Below, one piece after another: positions 15,650 through 24,059 of a stretch of DNA of 39,918 bases. Positions within the stretch are counted from its first letter, which is position 1. Each line of letters opens with the position of its first letter. The notes under the pieces were generated by a model that saw only the letters and a list, made by a program, of their open reading frames with translations, did not search any database and had not been told where the DNA came from. The translations under genes were made by a program, and so were the position numbers. Source of the stretch: CAYNFH01 sp964396385 (GTDB taxonomy: Bacteria > Armatimonadota > Chthonomonadetes > Chthonomonadales > CAJBBX01); contig CAYNFH010000031.1 of NCBI GenBank assembly GCA_964396385.1, positions 1-39,918 on the forward strand, given 5' to 3'.

Positions 15650-16483
15650 CTATCCCTTGAGTCCCGTCAGCACGATACCACGGAGGATGAACCGCTGGCC
15701 CAGCAGGAAGGCCGCCACCACCGGCGCGGAGGCGACAAGCGCCGTGGCCATCATCAGGCCGTACTCCGTGGCGTACCGGCCCTGGAAGATGCTAATCCCC
15801 ACCGGGATAGTACGCATCTCGTTGCTGTTAGTCACGATGAGCGGCCATAGGAACTCGTTCCAGGCGCCGAGCACCGTCAGAATGGCCAGCGTGGCCAGCG
15901 CGGGCTTGGTCAGCGGCAGCACCACCTGTGCCCAGGAGCGCCAGGGCCCGCAGCCGTCTATGGCCGCCGCCTCTTCCAAGTCCCGGGGAACCGTCGCCAT
16001 GAACTGCCGGAGCAGGAAGACCCCGAAAGGGCCTGCGAGGCCGGGGATGATGAGCGCCGCGTAGGTGTCGAACCAGCCAAGCCGCTGGACCAGCAGGAAG
16101 TTCGGAATCATGGTGACCTGGCTGGGGATAACCATGGCCGCCAGGATCACGTAGAACAGCGCCTCCCGCCCGCGGAATCGCATACGCGCCAGCGGATAGG
16201 CTGCGAGGGAGCACACCAGCAACGTCAGGAGCGTGATGCAGGTGGTGACCACAGCGCTGTTCAGCAGCCACCGGAGGACCGGAGCCTCCTGTCCCTTCGA
16301 TAGCAGCTCGCGGAAGTGAATCGTGGTGATGGGACGCGGAATCCACTCAGCCGTCGTCTGCAAGATCTGCGGCTCCGGCTTAAACGCGGTAGATACCATC
16401 CACACCAGCGGTGCCAGCACCAATACCAGCCCGAGCGCCAGCAGCGCCCCCGCCGTCCACGCCGCCCGCCTCCGTTCGCTCAT
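15650..16483 (-). CDS. Sugar ABC transporter permease, MalG/UgpE type
   Basis: A 277-residue inner-membrane permease of a carbohydrate ABC importer (MalG-like). It shows the first helix (GALLALGLVLVLAPLVWMVS), further helices, and the EAA loop that docks the ATPase (LEEAAAIDGCGPWRSWAQVV). It should pair with the MalF-type permease at 16924-17823 and the lipoprotein at 20149-21408. No ATPase is encoded nearby, so a shared MsiK-like ATPase elsewhere is likely. The start lies 10 bases after the hicA stop, so this gene and the toxin-antitoxin pair are probably co-transcribed. Confidence 0.92.
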   Translation of the reverse strand: MSERRRAAWTAGALLALGLVLVLAPLVWMVSTAFKPEPQILQTTAEWIPRPITTIHFRELLSKGQEAPVLRWLLNSAVVTTCITLLTLLVCSLAAYPLARMRFRGREALFYVILAAMVIPSQVTMIPNFLLVQRLGWFDTYAALIIPGLAGPFGVFLLRQFMATVPRDLEEAAAIDGCGPWRSWAQVVLPLTKPALATLAILTVLGAWNEFLWPLIVTNSNEMRTIPVGISIFQGRYATEYGLMMATALVASAPVVAAFLLGQRFILRGIVLTGLKG

Positions 16484-16493
16484 GGCACACCAG

Positions 16494-16673
16494 TCAGGGG
16501 TTCTGCAGCATCCTTATGATGTGCTTCGCAAGCCCCTCTTTGACTTCGCGGTGCCGTGGCACCGGTTGCAGAACGCCGGTATTGGGATTCCGGTACCAGT
16601 CGTGCTTGCCGCCATGCCGCACAAGCTCGCAACCAAACCCCTCGATGGTCTTTACCAGGTCCGCCCGCTTCAC
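16494..16673 (-). CDS. hicA: HicA-family mRNA interferase toxin
   Basis: A 59-residue protein read from the GTG at 16673. It has the HicA double-stranded-RNA-binding-like fold signature: KTIEGFGCELVRHGGKHDWY with the catalytic His24, a beta strand, then VPRHREVKEGLAKHIIRML. HicA toxins cleave mRNA and are neutralised by HicB. The GTG overlaps the hicB TGA (GTGA), so translation is coupled to the antitoxin. The whole gene lies between two permease genes of a sugar importer. Confidence 0.85.
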   Translation of the reverse strand: MKRADLVKTIEGFGCELVRHGGKHDWYRNPNTGVLQPVPRHREVKEGLAKHIIRMLQNP

Positions 16674-16861
16674 GAGACGATCAGCTCACCGCGCTTGCGG
16701 ACCCCCGGCAGCTTGCCATCCGTCAACTCATGAAGAAGGTCCTTCAGGTGCTCCTCCAAATCCTCTAACGTCTCGCCCTGTGTCCAGTAATCGGGGTAAT
16801 CCTCCAGGTGGCCGATCCAGGCGCCGTCCTCTTGCCAGTAGACATATTTAACCTTCTGCAT
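16670..16861 (-). CDS. hicB: HicB-family antitoxin (minimal form)
   Basis: A 63-residue protein with the HicB partial RNase-H-like fold: VKYVYWQEDGAWIGHLEDYP, DYWTQGETLEDLEEHLKDLL. It should bind and block HicA. It lacks the C-terminal HTH or ribbon-helix-helix domain that longer HicB proteins use for autoregulation, so control must come from the surrounding operon or another factor (inference). GGGGAGGG precedes the ATG at 16861. The order antitoxin then toxin is the reverse of E. coli hicAB. Confidence 0.85.
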   Translation of the reverse strand: MQKVKYVYWQEDGAWIGHLEDYPDYWTQGETLEDLEEHLKDLLHELTDGKLPGVRKRGELIVS

Positions 16862-16923
16862 CGGAGTTGCCCTCCCCTCAGTAGCTCACATCCATTCTAC
16901 CAATTGCCGGGTGGGGACCTGCC

Positions 16924-17823
16924 TCACGCCAGCTCGTCCCGGAACGCGAACAGGCGGAACTGCACCAGCGCCAGCCCCAGCACCAGGACGAATACCGCGT
17001 AGCCCACCGCGCAGCCGTAGCCCATTTTGAACAGACTGAACCCGGTTTGATACATATACACCACCACGGTGAGGGTGCTCCAGTGCGGGGCGCTGGGTGC
17101 CGCAGGCATCATGAAGGCCTGCCCGAACATCTGGGACGCGCCGATAATGCCCACCACCACGTTGAACAGCGTGGTCGGCTTGAGCAGCGGCCAGGTGACG
17201 GACCGGAACCGCGCCCAGCCGGAGGCGCCGTCCAGCATCGCCGCCTCGTAGTACACGTCCGGAATCCCTCTCAGTCCCGCCAGGTAGATGAGCATGGCAC
17301 CGCCCAGACCCCACCAGATGCTGGTAATGGCGAGAGACGGCATGGCCATATGGTCGTTGGTGAGCCAGGGGACCGGCTTCCACTCCGCGGATGCGAGGCC
17401 CATGCGGTGGAGGAGAGCATGGCCCGCGCCCAGGTAGTGGTTGATGAGCCCGAAGTCCACGCTGTATAGCCACCGCCACAACGTGGCGACCACGGCTACG
17501 CTGAGCACCGTAGGAAGATAGTAGAGGACCTTGAAGACCGTCTCGCCCTTGAGCCGCGTGTTGAGCCCCAATGCCACGAGCAGGGAGAGCGCGTTCATCG
17601 CCGGCACCGTCAGCAGGATGAACCAGGCGGTGTTGACGACTGCTTTCCAGAAGAGGTCGTCGTGGAATACGCCTGCGTAGTTCGCGAAGCCAACGAACCG
17701 CATCCGAGGTGCGAGCAGGTGCCAGTCGTGCAGGCTCAGGAAGAAGCCGTACAGGAGCGGCCAGAGCAGAAAGACGGCGAACAGGACGAGGTAAGGCAGC
17801 AGGAACGGGAGGGCGATAGACCA
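16924..17823 (-). CDS. Sugar ABC transporter permease, MalF/UgpA type, 5' end unresolved
   Basis: A MalF-like permease with the EAA loop YYEAAMLDGASGWARFRSVT and a C-terminus AVGYAVFVLVLGLALVQFRL. The first ATG in frame (17703, MRFVGFANY) would give 259 residues but leaves out the first helix: the same frame continues upstream through W-S-I-A-L-P-F-L-L-P-Y and WPLLYGFFLSLHDW, a clear MalF-type first helix. Upstream of that the frame stays open to 17997 but contains no ATG, GTG or TTG; it is filled by heptamer repeats. An ATG at 17824 is off frame by one base: removing one G from the ATGG there would give MSIALPF. So either a start codon is non-standard, a base is wrong, or the gene has lost its start. 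Confidence 0.8.
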   Translation of the reverse strand, partial: WSIALPFLLPYLVLFAVFLLWPLLYGFFLSLHDWHLLAPRMRFVGFANYAGVFHDDLFWKAVVNTAWFILLTVPAMNALSLLVALGLNTRLKGETVFKVLYYLPTVLSVAVVATLWRWLYSVDFGLINHYLGAGHALLHRMGLASAEWKPVPWLTNDHMAMPSLAITSIWWGLGGAMLIYLAGLRGIPDVYYEAAMLDGASGWARFRSVTWPLLKPTTLFNVVVGIIGASQMFGQAFMMPAAPSAPHWSTLTVVVYMYQTGFSLFKMGYGCAVGYAVFVLVLGLALVQFRLFAFRDELA

Positions 17824-17836
17824 TCCACGCCGGGAG

Positions 17837-17930
17837 CGGTTGAGGGTTGAGGGTTGAGGGTTGAGGGCGCGGCTCTTGGTTGATGGTTGATGGTTGATGG
17901 TGGGGAATCCGGTTGAATGTTGAAGGTTAG
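17837..17930. repeat. Heptamer tracts GGGTTGA, GGTTGAT and GGTTGAA
   Basis: Three adjoining arrays: GGGTTGA units (17837-17866), GGTTGAT units (17878-17900) and GGTTGAA-like units (17911-17928). They occupy the region where the MalF-type permease should have its start and ribosome-binding site. Confidence 0.85.
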
Positions 17931-17981
17931 AAGATTCGGAAGCGCCTGCTCCCGGGCTCGACTGCTCCCTGTCTACCGCCG

Positions 17982-18046
17982 TTCTACTGACTACTGCCTA
18001 AGGCCTCCTGACTACTGACTACTGACTACTGGCTACCGACTACTCC
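17982..18046. repeat. Heptamer tract CTACTGA
   Basis: Repeated CTACTGA units (TACTGACTACTGACTACTGG and flanking variants). The TAG stop of the ASPIC gene (18040-18042) is formed by the first unit on the minus strand. With the neighbouring tracts it makes up nearly all of the 200-base interval between the ASPIC and permease genes. Confidence 0.85.
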
Positions 18047-19975
18047 TTGAGCGTGACGGTTGTATCCGCCTGCAGGTTCCTGTAGGAGGTTGTGGCGCCG
18101 CTGGGCCACTTTACGGTTACGTTTGCGGATGTGGCGGAGCCCAGCCCCACGTGCACTCTCCGGTCGGAAGCGGACATGTAGCTACCATCCGTGGCGCACC
18201 GCCTCAGAAGCTTCATTCCTCCCGCTTCCACTGTGACCAGAGCGCCTATTCCGTCTCGGTTACTCTTTGTGCCTTGGAGCTGGAGGGAGAGCCATTGCCC
18301 TGCCGGCTGCGTCTCATTGTGCAGGAGCAGAGGTGCGCCTTCGCTGTCCACCACCAGCACGTCCACTCTGCCGTCATTGTCGTAGTCTCCTATCGCGAGC
18401 CCTCTGCCCACAATCGGCTTCTGGAGAGCGGGACCTGCTCTCTGGCTCATGTCCTCAAAGAGCTTGCCTGCCTGATTGTGGAAGAGCTGGGTAGCCTGCC
18501 GATAGGTGGTGCTCTTGTCTATGTCCGCAATGTTGTCCTGAACGTGGCCGTTGGTGATCATCAGGTCCAGCCAACCGTCGTTGTCGTAGTCCAGCCACTT
18601 CGTGCCGAAGCCCACGTTGGGCGAGGTAGGCTCCGTGAGCGCCAGTGCCCCCGAGCGCTCCGTGAACAACCCATTGCCATCGTTGTGGTAAACGCACTTG
18701 GTCTCGTGCTGGAAGGTGGCGACCGCCAGGTCCAGCTTGCCGTCGTTGTCGTAGTCGCCCCAGTCCTCGCCCATGCCGCCGTGTACGTTGCCATTGGCGT
18801 CGTAGGCCGTACCCGCCACCGCCGCGTCGTTCTTGAACGCGTGCCCCACGTTCCGGAGCAGGTCTCCGGCTACCTCGTCGTTGGCCAGGGCGATGCTCTG
18901 TCGGCCGGATGCATTGTAGTCCGTGCAGGCGATACCCAGCGCCTTGCCGGTGGCCACCAGGGCGCCCCAAGCCTTTGTCACGTCCTGGAACTTGCCGCCG
19001 CCCAGGTTACGGTACAGCACCGGCGGGATAGCCTGGTAGAAGCGGGGGCCGCAGGAGGTCATGTGGCCGCTGTTATCGCAGAGCTGCTGCTCGTTGGGCC
19101 CGAACTTCACGTAGTTGCCCAGGTAGAGGTCCAGCTTCCCATCCCCGTCGATGTCCACGAACGCGGCCGAAGTTGTCCATGGCTGCGGCGCTATGCCCGC
19201 CTGCTTCGTTATGTCGTGGAAGGCCCTGCCCCCCCCGCCCCCAATTCTGGGGGAGCTTCTTGGGGCAACGCCACTCCCAGTTTGCGCGAAACTTCCCCCA
19301 GCCTTGGGGATTAGGGGGCTCCGCTCGTGGTGCAGCAGGACGCCGCCCCGGGATGCGGGGATCCGTGTGGTCCACCTGCGGACCGGGGTCGTGCTGAGCG
19401 CGAGCGGAGGGGCGCTGACCCGTTTGCTTCCCATCTTCCGCCTGGGGCTGGGCGGCCCGCTCGGCAGCGGCCGGCAGTTCANNNNNNNNNNGGCTCCGCT
19501 CGTTGTGCAGCAGGACGCCGCCCCTGTATGCGGTGATGTAGATGTCCTCGTAACCGTCGTTGTCGTAGTCTCCCACGGCGCAGCCGAGGAAGTGGCCGGA
19601 GAGCTTGTCCAGTCCAGCATCGTGCGTTACTTCCGTGAAGTGGCCCTTGCCGTCTCCCTTGTAGAGCGCGAGCTTTGGCCCAACGAACAGGATATCGAGG
19701 TTGCCGTCGTTGTCGTAGTCGAACAGCGCGCACCCGTTGCCGATGGTCTGGAGGATGGTGAGCGGACGCTTGCCCTGCACCTGCCACTGATAGTGCAGGC
19801 CCGCGGCGTCCGCCACATCCGGGAAGGAGGGGCCGTTCACCGGCTTCGCGGGAGTGGTGGCCCCGTTGCCGGCCGGCATGGATGCCGCGCGGTTCCCGCA
19901 GCCAGCCCCTAATGCCTGGGTCAGAATGCCGCAGAGCGCTATGAAGAGAGGATAGGAAGATGGTCTCATTGCCAT
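18040..19975 (-). CDS. FG-GAP/VCBS-repeat lipoprotein with ASPIC/UnbV domain (interrupted by an assembly gap)
   Basis: An exported beta-propeller protein. The N-terminus (ATG 19975) has a signal peptide with a lipobox-like LGAGC. FG-GAP/VCBS calcium-binding loops recur (DYDNDGNLDI, DYDNDGYEDI, DIDGDGKLDL, DYDNDGKLDL, DYDNDGWLDL, DYDNDGRVDV). The C-terminal ASPIC/UnbV domain follows (WLSLQLQGTKSNRDGIGALV, VHVGLGSA, VTVKWPSGA). The ten Ns at 19482-19491 separate an N-terminal part and a C-terminal part that lie in different frames, so the gap size is not real. Next to the gap, 19226-19481 encodes about 85 residues foreign to the family. Surface or periplasmic binding to sugars or partner proteins is likely (inference), given its place between the importer lipoprotein and permeases. 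Confidence 0.82.
19226..19320. repeat. Palindrome-rich insertion inside the ASPIC gene
   Basis: About 95 bases with CCCCC-AATTCT-GGGGG (19238-19253), AGTTT-GCGCG-AAACT, and CCCC-AGCCTT-GGGG. It adds about 30 in-frame residues (SPLIPKAGGSF and following) between RGGVLLH and GRAFHDITKQ. It looks like a dispersed palindromic element and adjoins the assembly gap. Confidence 0.55.
19482..19491. other. Assembly gap (10 N)
   Basis: Ten Ns. About 45 bases on the right of the gap (from 19492) recur imperfectly at 19317-19360 on the left, both encoding RGGVLLHxER, so repeats probably broke the assembly here. Frames do not join across it. Confidence 0.95.
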
Positions 19976-20024
19976 AGGAAAACGATTTGCCGCGGCCGGC
20001 CCGGATACCTCCTGAAAGGACAAT

Positions 20025-20068
20025 CGGCAGTCAGCAGTTGGCAGTAGTCAGTCGAGAGCGGGAGAGCG
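20025..20068. repeat. Heptamer-like tract GGCAGTC / AGTAGTC
   Basis: Degenerate units (CGGCAGTC, AGCAGTT, GGCAGTA, GTCAGTC) in the 173-base interval between the importer lipoprotein gene and the ASPIC gene. Similar units recur at 27880-27905. Confidence 0.6.
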
Positions 20069-20101
20069 GGCGTCTCCGACCATCAACCATAAACCGGGGT
20101 G

Positions 20102-20132
20102 CCCAGCCCCGCCACTGGTCCGAGGGGCTGGG
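20102..20132 (-). other. Hairpin downstream of the sugar-binding protein gene
   Basis: CCCAGCCCC (20102-20110) and GGGGCTGGG (20124-20132), a perfect 9-bp stem with a 13-base loop. It lies just after the lipoprotein stop on the minus strand. No U-run follows, so it may reduce read-through or protect the upstream message rather than terminate fully. Confidence 0.5.
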
Positions 20133-20148
20133 ACAACCTTCAACCAAC

Positions 20149-21408
20149 TTACGGTCGTGCCAGGGCGCGGTTGATCCGGGCAGCCGCATCCTCCATAGCC
20201 GCACGGGGTGACTGGATGCCCAGGAGGGCCGCCTCTACGGCCGCGGAGACGAACGGCCCGATCTCCGTCGCTTTGGGTGAGGGCGCGTCATAGCAGATAT
20301 AGGGAAGCTGCTTGGCGAACTCGCTCTGCACCTGCATCGTTCGGAAACGGGCGGTGTCCTGCAGGGAGCGGCGCACGGGCACTTGGCCGCCGCTCGCCCA
20401 GTCCAGGCTGTGGTCGGAAAGGTACTTCACCAGCCGCCAGGCCGCTCGCGTCTCCCGCGCGCCCAGGGTGCCCGGCATGCACATCAGGTGTGAGCCGGCC
20501 CACGTGGCGCGAATCGGGCCGAACGAAGGGACTGGAGCGCCGCCGTAGTCAAGCCCCACCGTCTTGCGCAGGTCATCCAGCATGTAAATCCCCTCCATGG
20601 CCATGGCGACGCGGCCCTGGCGGAAGCCCATCCATGCGTCCGTCCCCTCCGGGTCCGGGGCGATGTGGTAGCGGGATACGAGATCCCGAATCTGCTGGGT
20701 GGCCTCAATCGTTTGCGGTGAGTTGATGAGGACCTGGCGGAGGTCCGGCCCGAGCACACCTCCGCCGTGCTGCTCGGCGAATGTGTACCAGTTGGTATCC
20801 CGGTTGGTGATGGCAAATCCCCACTGGTCCGGCGGATGAGTGAGCCTGGCTGCATCGTCCAGGAACTCCTGCCAGGTGGTGGGCGGACGCGCCTGCCCCT
20901 GCGCGTCCACGATGCCGGCGCGGCGGAATAGGGCCCGGTTGTAGTAGAGGCCCAGCGGATGACAGTCCAGCGGCACGCCGTAAAGATGGCCCTGGAAGTG
21001 CGCCGCGGCCCATGGGCGGGGCAGGAAGTCCGCCGCCGGCAGGCCATGCCGGCCTGTTTGGAGGTCGTCCAGTGGACGGAAGGCCCGGTACGTGGCGAAC
21101 TCCGGCATGCGGTAGATGTGGCAGATGAAGAGCTCTGGCGCGTCGTGGATGGCTAAGCTCAGGGTGAGCTTATCGTAGTACTGTGCCCACGGGATGATCT
21201 GCATCTCCACGTGGACGTCCGGGTTCTCCTGCTGGAACCGCGCGACCATGGCCTCCATGGTCTTGCCATCCGGTCCCGTGAAGCCGTTCCAGAACCGGAT
21301 AGTGGTTCCCGACCCATGCGCCGTATGCCGCACACAGCCGGAGAGCAGGAGAACGAATGCAAGGGTGAAGGGGTGAAGGGGTGAAGGGGTGAATCGGAAC
21401 CGCCACAT
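20149..21408 (-). CDS. Sugar ABC transporter substrate-binding lipoprotein
   Basis: A 419-residue family-1 extracellular solute-binding protein (MalE/UgpB-like) that delivers oligosaccharides to the permease pair. The ATG at 21408 gives a lipoprotein signal: basic start MWRFRF, hydrophobic core, lipobox LLSGC. The mature part has the family's first strand and helix (TTIRFWNGFTGPDGKTMEAM, FQQENPDVHV), hinge region YGVPLDCHPLGLYYNRALF, and a late GSHLMCMPGT segment. The n-region TPSPLHPFT is encoded by an octamer repeat tract, which makes it longer than usual. It is the first gene of the minus-strand sugar cluster and is separated from ftsK by a strong terminator. Confidence 0.92.
   Translation of the reverse strand: MWRFRFTPSPLHPFTLAFVLLLSGCVRHTAHGSGTTIRFWNGFTGPDGKTMEAMVARFQQENPDVHVEMQIIPWAQYYDKLTLSLAIHDAPELFICHIYRMPEFATYRAFRPLDDLQTGRHGLPAADFLPRPWAAAHFQGHLYGVPLDCHPLGLYYNRALFRRAGIVDAQGQARPPTTWQEFLDDAARLTHPPDQWGFAITNRDTNWYTFAEQHGGGVLGPDLRQVLINSPQTIEATQQIRDLVSRYHIAPDPEGTDAWMGFRQGRVAMAMEGIYMLDDLRKTVGLDYGGAPVPSFGPIRATWAGSHLMCMPGTLGARETRAAWRLVKYLSDHSLDWASGGQVPVRRSLQDTARFRTMQVQSEFAKQLPYICYDAPSPKATEIGPFVSAAVEAALLGIQSPRAAMEDAAARINRALARP
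21361..21393. repeat. Octamer tract GGGGTGAA inside a signal peptide
   Basis: Four GGGGTGAA units. On the minus strand they encode FTPSPLHPFT in the n-region of the sugar-binding lipoprotein. Each octamer gained or lost would shift the reading frame. Confidence 0.85.
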
Positions 21409-21454
21409 ATTCACCACAATATGCGCAACCCACCGGACAATCCTGCCCGAGAAA

Positions 21455-21487
21455 CAGACGGCCCTCCCACCTCGGGAGGGCCGTCTG
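21455..21487 (-). terminator. Intrinsic terminator of ftsK
   Basis: A perfect 14-bp stem (CAGACGGCCCTCCC and its complement) with a 5-base loop, followed on the minus strand by TTTCTC. It lies 40 bases after the ftsK stop and ahead of the sugar-binding protein gene. Confidence 0.85.
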
Positions 21488-21527
21488 GATTCCATTTCCG
21501 TCCATTCGCGTTCATTCGCGGCTAATC

Positions 21528-23917
21528 TCAGCTCAGCAGGTCCTCCGGGACGCCGTACGGGCCGGTGCGGAACATCTGGTCCACCTGGTCGCGCGTTACC
21601 AGGATTTCGCGGGGCTTCGCTCCATCCGGAGGGCCCACGATACCGCGCTCCTGCATGATGTCCACGATCCGGGCGGCACGCGTGTAGCCGATCTTGAAGC
21701 GGCGCTGGAGCATGGAGGTGGAGGCGTGACCGGTGGTGACCACGAGCTTCACGGCAGACTCGAAGAGGTCGTCATCATCGTCGTCCTCGGAGCCGTTGCC
21801 GGAAGCGCTGGAGGACGAGTCCGCCACGTCCGGCAGGTCGATGGTGTAGTTGGGAGAGTCCTGCTCCTTCAGGTACTCCACCAGCGAGTTCGTCTCGTTC
21901 TCGGAGAGGTAACAGCACTGCAAGCGCATCGGCTTGGAGGCGTCGATGGGCATGTAGAGCATGTCGCCGCGGCCGATGAGCCGCTCCGCCCCGCTCATGT
22001 CCAGGATAGTGCGGCTGTCTACCTGCGACGAGACGGCGAAGGCGATACGCGACGGCACGTTGTTCTTGATGAGGCCGGTGATGACGTCCACGGACGGTCG
22101 CTGAGTGGCGATGACCAGGTGGATCCCGGTGGCGCGGGCAAGCTGCGCCAGACGGCAGATGGAGGTCTCTATCTCCGCGCCGGCCTGCATCATCAGGTCC
22201 GCCAGCTCGTCCACCACCAGTACGATGAACGGCAGCCGCTCCTCCGCCCCTACACGCTGGTTGTACCCCTCGATATTGCGCGTCTGCATCTTGGCGAACA
22301 GATCGTAACGGCGCTCCATCTCCTTGATGGCGGCGCGGAAAATGCCGGGCGCCTGCTTCACCTCTTTGACCACCGGGTGCATCAGGTGGGGGATGCCATC
22401 CCATAGCGAGAGCTCCACGCGCTTGGGATCGATCATGAGGAACTTGAGTTCCGCCGGCGTGGCACGATAGAGCATGGAGGCGATGAGAGTATTGAGACAT
22501 ACCGACTTGCCGGAGTTGGTCGAACCAGCCACCAGCAGGTGGGGCATCTTGGTGAGGTCCGCGTACTTGTAGGCGCCGCCCACGTCCTTGCCCAGCGCGA
22601 AGGTCAGCTTGCTCGGCGCGTTGATGAACTCCGGCGTCTCCAGGCACTCGCGCAGCGTCACGGTGACGGGGGTGGAGTTGGGCACCTCCACGCCGATGGC
22701 GCTCTTGCCGGGGATGGGGGCTTCCACGCGCACGTCGATGGCCGCCAGCGCCATGGCCAGGTTGTCCGCCAGGGAGACGATCTTGCTCACTTTGATGCCC
22801 GGAGCGAGCTGGATCTCGTACCGGGTGACGGTGGGCCCGGTAGCGACCTCCATCACAGTGGCCTGGATGTTGAACTCCTCCAGCGTCTGCTCCAGCACGC
22901 GGATCTTCTCGGCCACCTCGCCCTGCTGCTTCTTGGGTGCAGGCTGCGATGGGGTGAGGAGCGAGAGAGGCGGAAGCTTGAATTCGCCGTCCCCGCCGGT
23001 ATGGGTGTCCAGNNNNNNNNNNGCGTGGCCACGGCGTTGGGGTCCGAGCCTGTTGAGCCCTTCTTCCGTACCCCGGATCCCGCGACGCTCTCCGCGGCCC
23101 TTCCCCTCGCTGGAGGAGGGTCGGGGAGGGGAGACGGCATGACGGGCGCGGTGGGCGGCTCGTCGTCCTGCCGGGCGCGGAAGGAGAGCAGGCCCCGCCG
23201 GGTCTCCTGCGCGGTGCCTTCGGCTACCTGGGCGCCCGCCCCGACCAGCGATTCGCCGGAACGCGCGCCCGGCGCCGCGGCCATCGCCTTCTGGGCGAGC
23301 TTGGCGGCGCGGAGCTCGCGGGCGGACATCCCTTTGTCCCGCGCCACCGCCGCTCCCTGGCGCACCACGGCCAGCCCGGCGACCGCGGGACGCCCGAACA
23401 GGTGGTTCAGGATCTCTATGAAAGGCTTCTCCACCAGCAGCACCACAGACATACAGAACATCATCACCAGGAACAGGTAGCTCCACACCGCCCCCAGCAG
23501 GCTCACAAAAATGGTGCCGATGATTGCGCCCAGGAAGCCGCCCGCGTGCTTGATGGCCTCCTCATTCCCGGGGTCTCCGAGCCCGCCGTGCATCAGGTGC
23601 AGCGCACCCAGGTGCCGCCAGGTGACATAGGAGAAAAAGAGCAGGAGCGACCCGTAGGAGGAGTGCGTGAATGTGAGCCGCTCGTAGCCCAGCAGGAACA
23701 TAGAGCCCACGAACATGCAGATGATGGGCACTACGAAGGACCCGGAGCCCGCCAGCAGCCGCAGCGCGGACGTAACCCCGTCCGGCACGGGCGCTCGTTG
23801 CTCCCAGGCCAGCGCGAGCAGGCTGGCCGCGCCCACGAAGAAGAGAGCCAGCCCTATCATGTCGCTCAGGCGCCGGCTTCCCGAGCTTACCTCCGGCATC
23901 CGTCGCGTCTTAACCAT
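21528..23917 (-). CDS. ftsK: FtsK/SpoIIIE DNA translocase (interrupted by an assembly gap)
   Basis: A septal DNA pump that clears chromosome ends at division. The N-terminal part (ATG 23917, MVKTRRMPEV) has four membrane helices (MIGLALFFVGAASLLALAW and others) and a linker. The C-terminal part has the alpha domain, the Walker A loop GSTNSGKS (variant of GATGSGKS), FLMIDPKRVELS, Walker B FIVLVVDELADLM, and the gamma winged helix SMLQRRFKIGYTRAARIV that reads KOPS-like sites. An acidic stretch (GSEDDDDDDLF) precedes gamma. Ten Ns at 23013-23022 lie in the linker, and the frame changes across them, so the linker length is unknown. A near-consensus promoter is at 24031-24059, and a 14-bp terminator follows. 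Confidence 0.93.
23013..23022. other. Assembly gap (10 N) in the ftsK linker
   Basis: Ten Ns. Close by, at 23101-23134, CCCCTCGCTGGAGGAGGG and GGGGAGGGG form a palindrome-rich stretch of the kind that is often dispersed in GC-rich genomes (inference), so the gap probably marks a repeat. Confidence 0.95.
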
Positions 23918-23934
23918 GGCAGTACCTCGGAGAT

Positions 23935-23980
23935 GGGTTCAGGGTTCAGGGTTCGGGGTTCACGAGTCGGACACCTGAAC
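23935..23980. repeat. Heptamer tract GGGTTCA with inverted CCTGAAC
   Basis: Units GGTTCAG, GGTTCAG, GGTTCGG, GGTTCAC are followed by ACACCTGAACG, partly complementary to the first units. It is in the ftsK leader, between its promoter and its start codon. Confidence 0.75.
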
Positions 23981-24030
23981 GTCTGCTTCAAAGGGGGACA
24001 AGGCCGGCGGGGGCTCATACAACTACGGGG

Positions 24031-24059
24031 ATTATAGCAGAGTGCGGGCCGCCGGTCAA
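24031..24059 (-). promoter_or_regulatory. Sigma-70-type promoter for ftsK
   Basis: On the minus strand, TTGACC (24054-24059), a 17-base spacer and a perfect TATAAT (24031-24036). The -35 box contains the TGA stop (24056-24058) of the ABC permease gene upstream. Transcription should begin near 24024, leaving a leader of about 105 bases. Confidence 0.85.

Noticed and set aside
16886..17824. Longer overlapping frame beginning at the ATG at 17824
   Set aside because: The product is Arg/Pro/Gly-rich without helices, whereas the alternative frame has the permease helices and the EAA loop.
17837..18046. Possible CRISPR array because of dense short repeats
   Set aside because: Units are 7 nt, directly abutting and degenerate, with no 20-40 nt spacers and no cas genes in the window.
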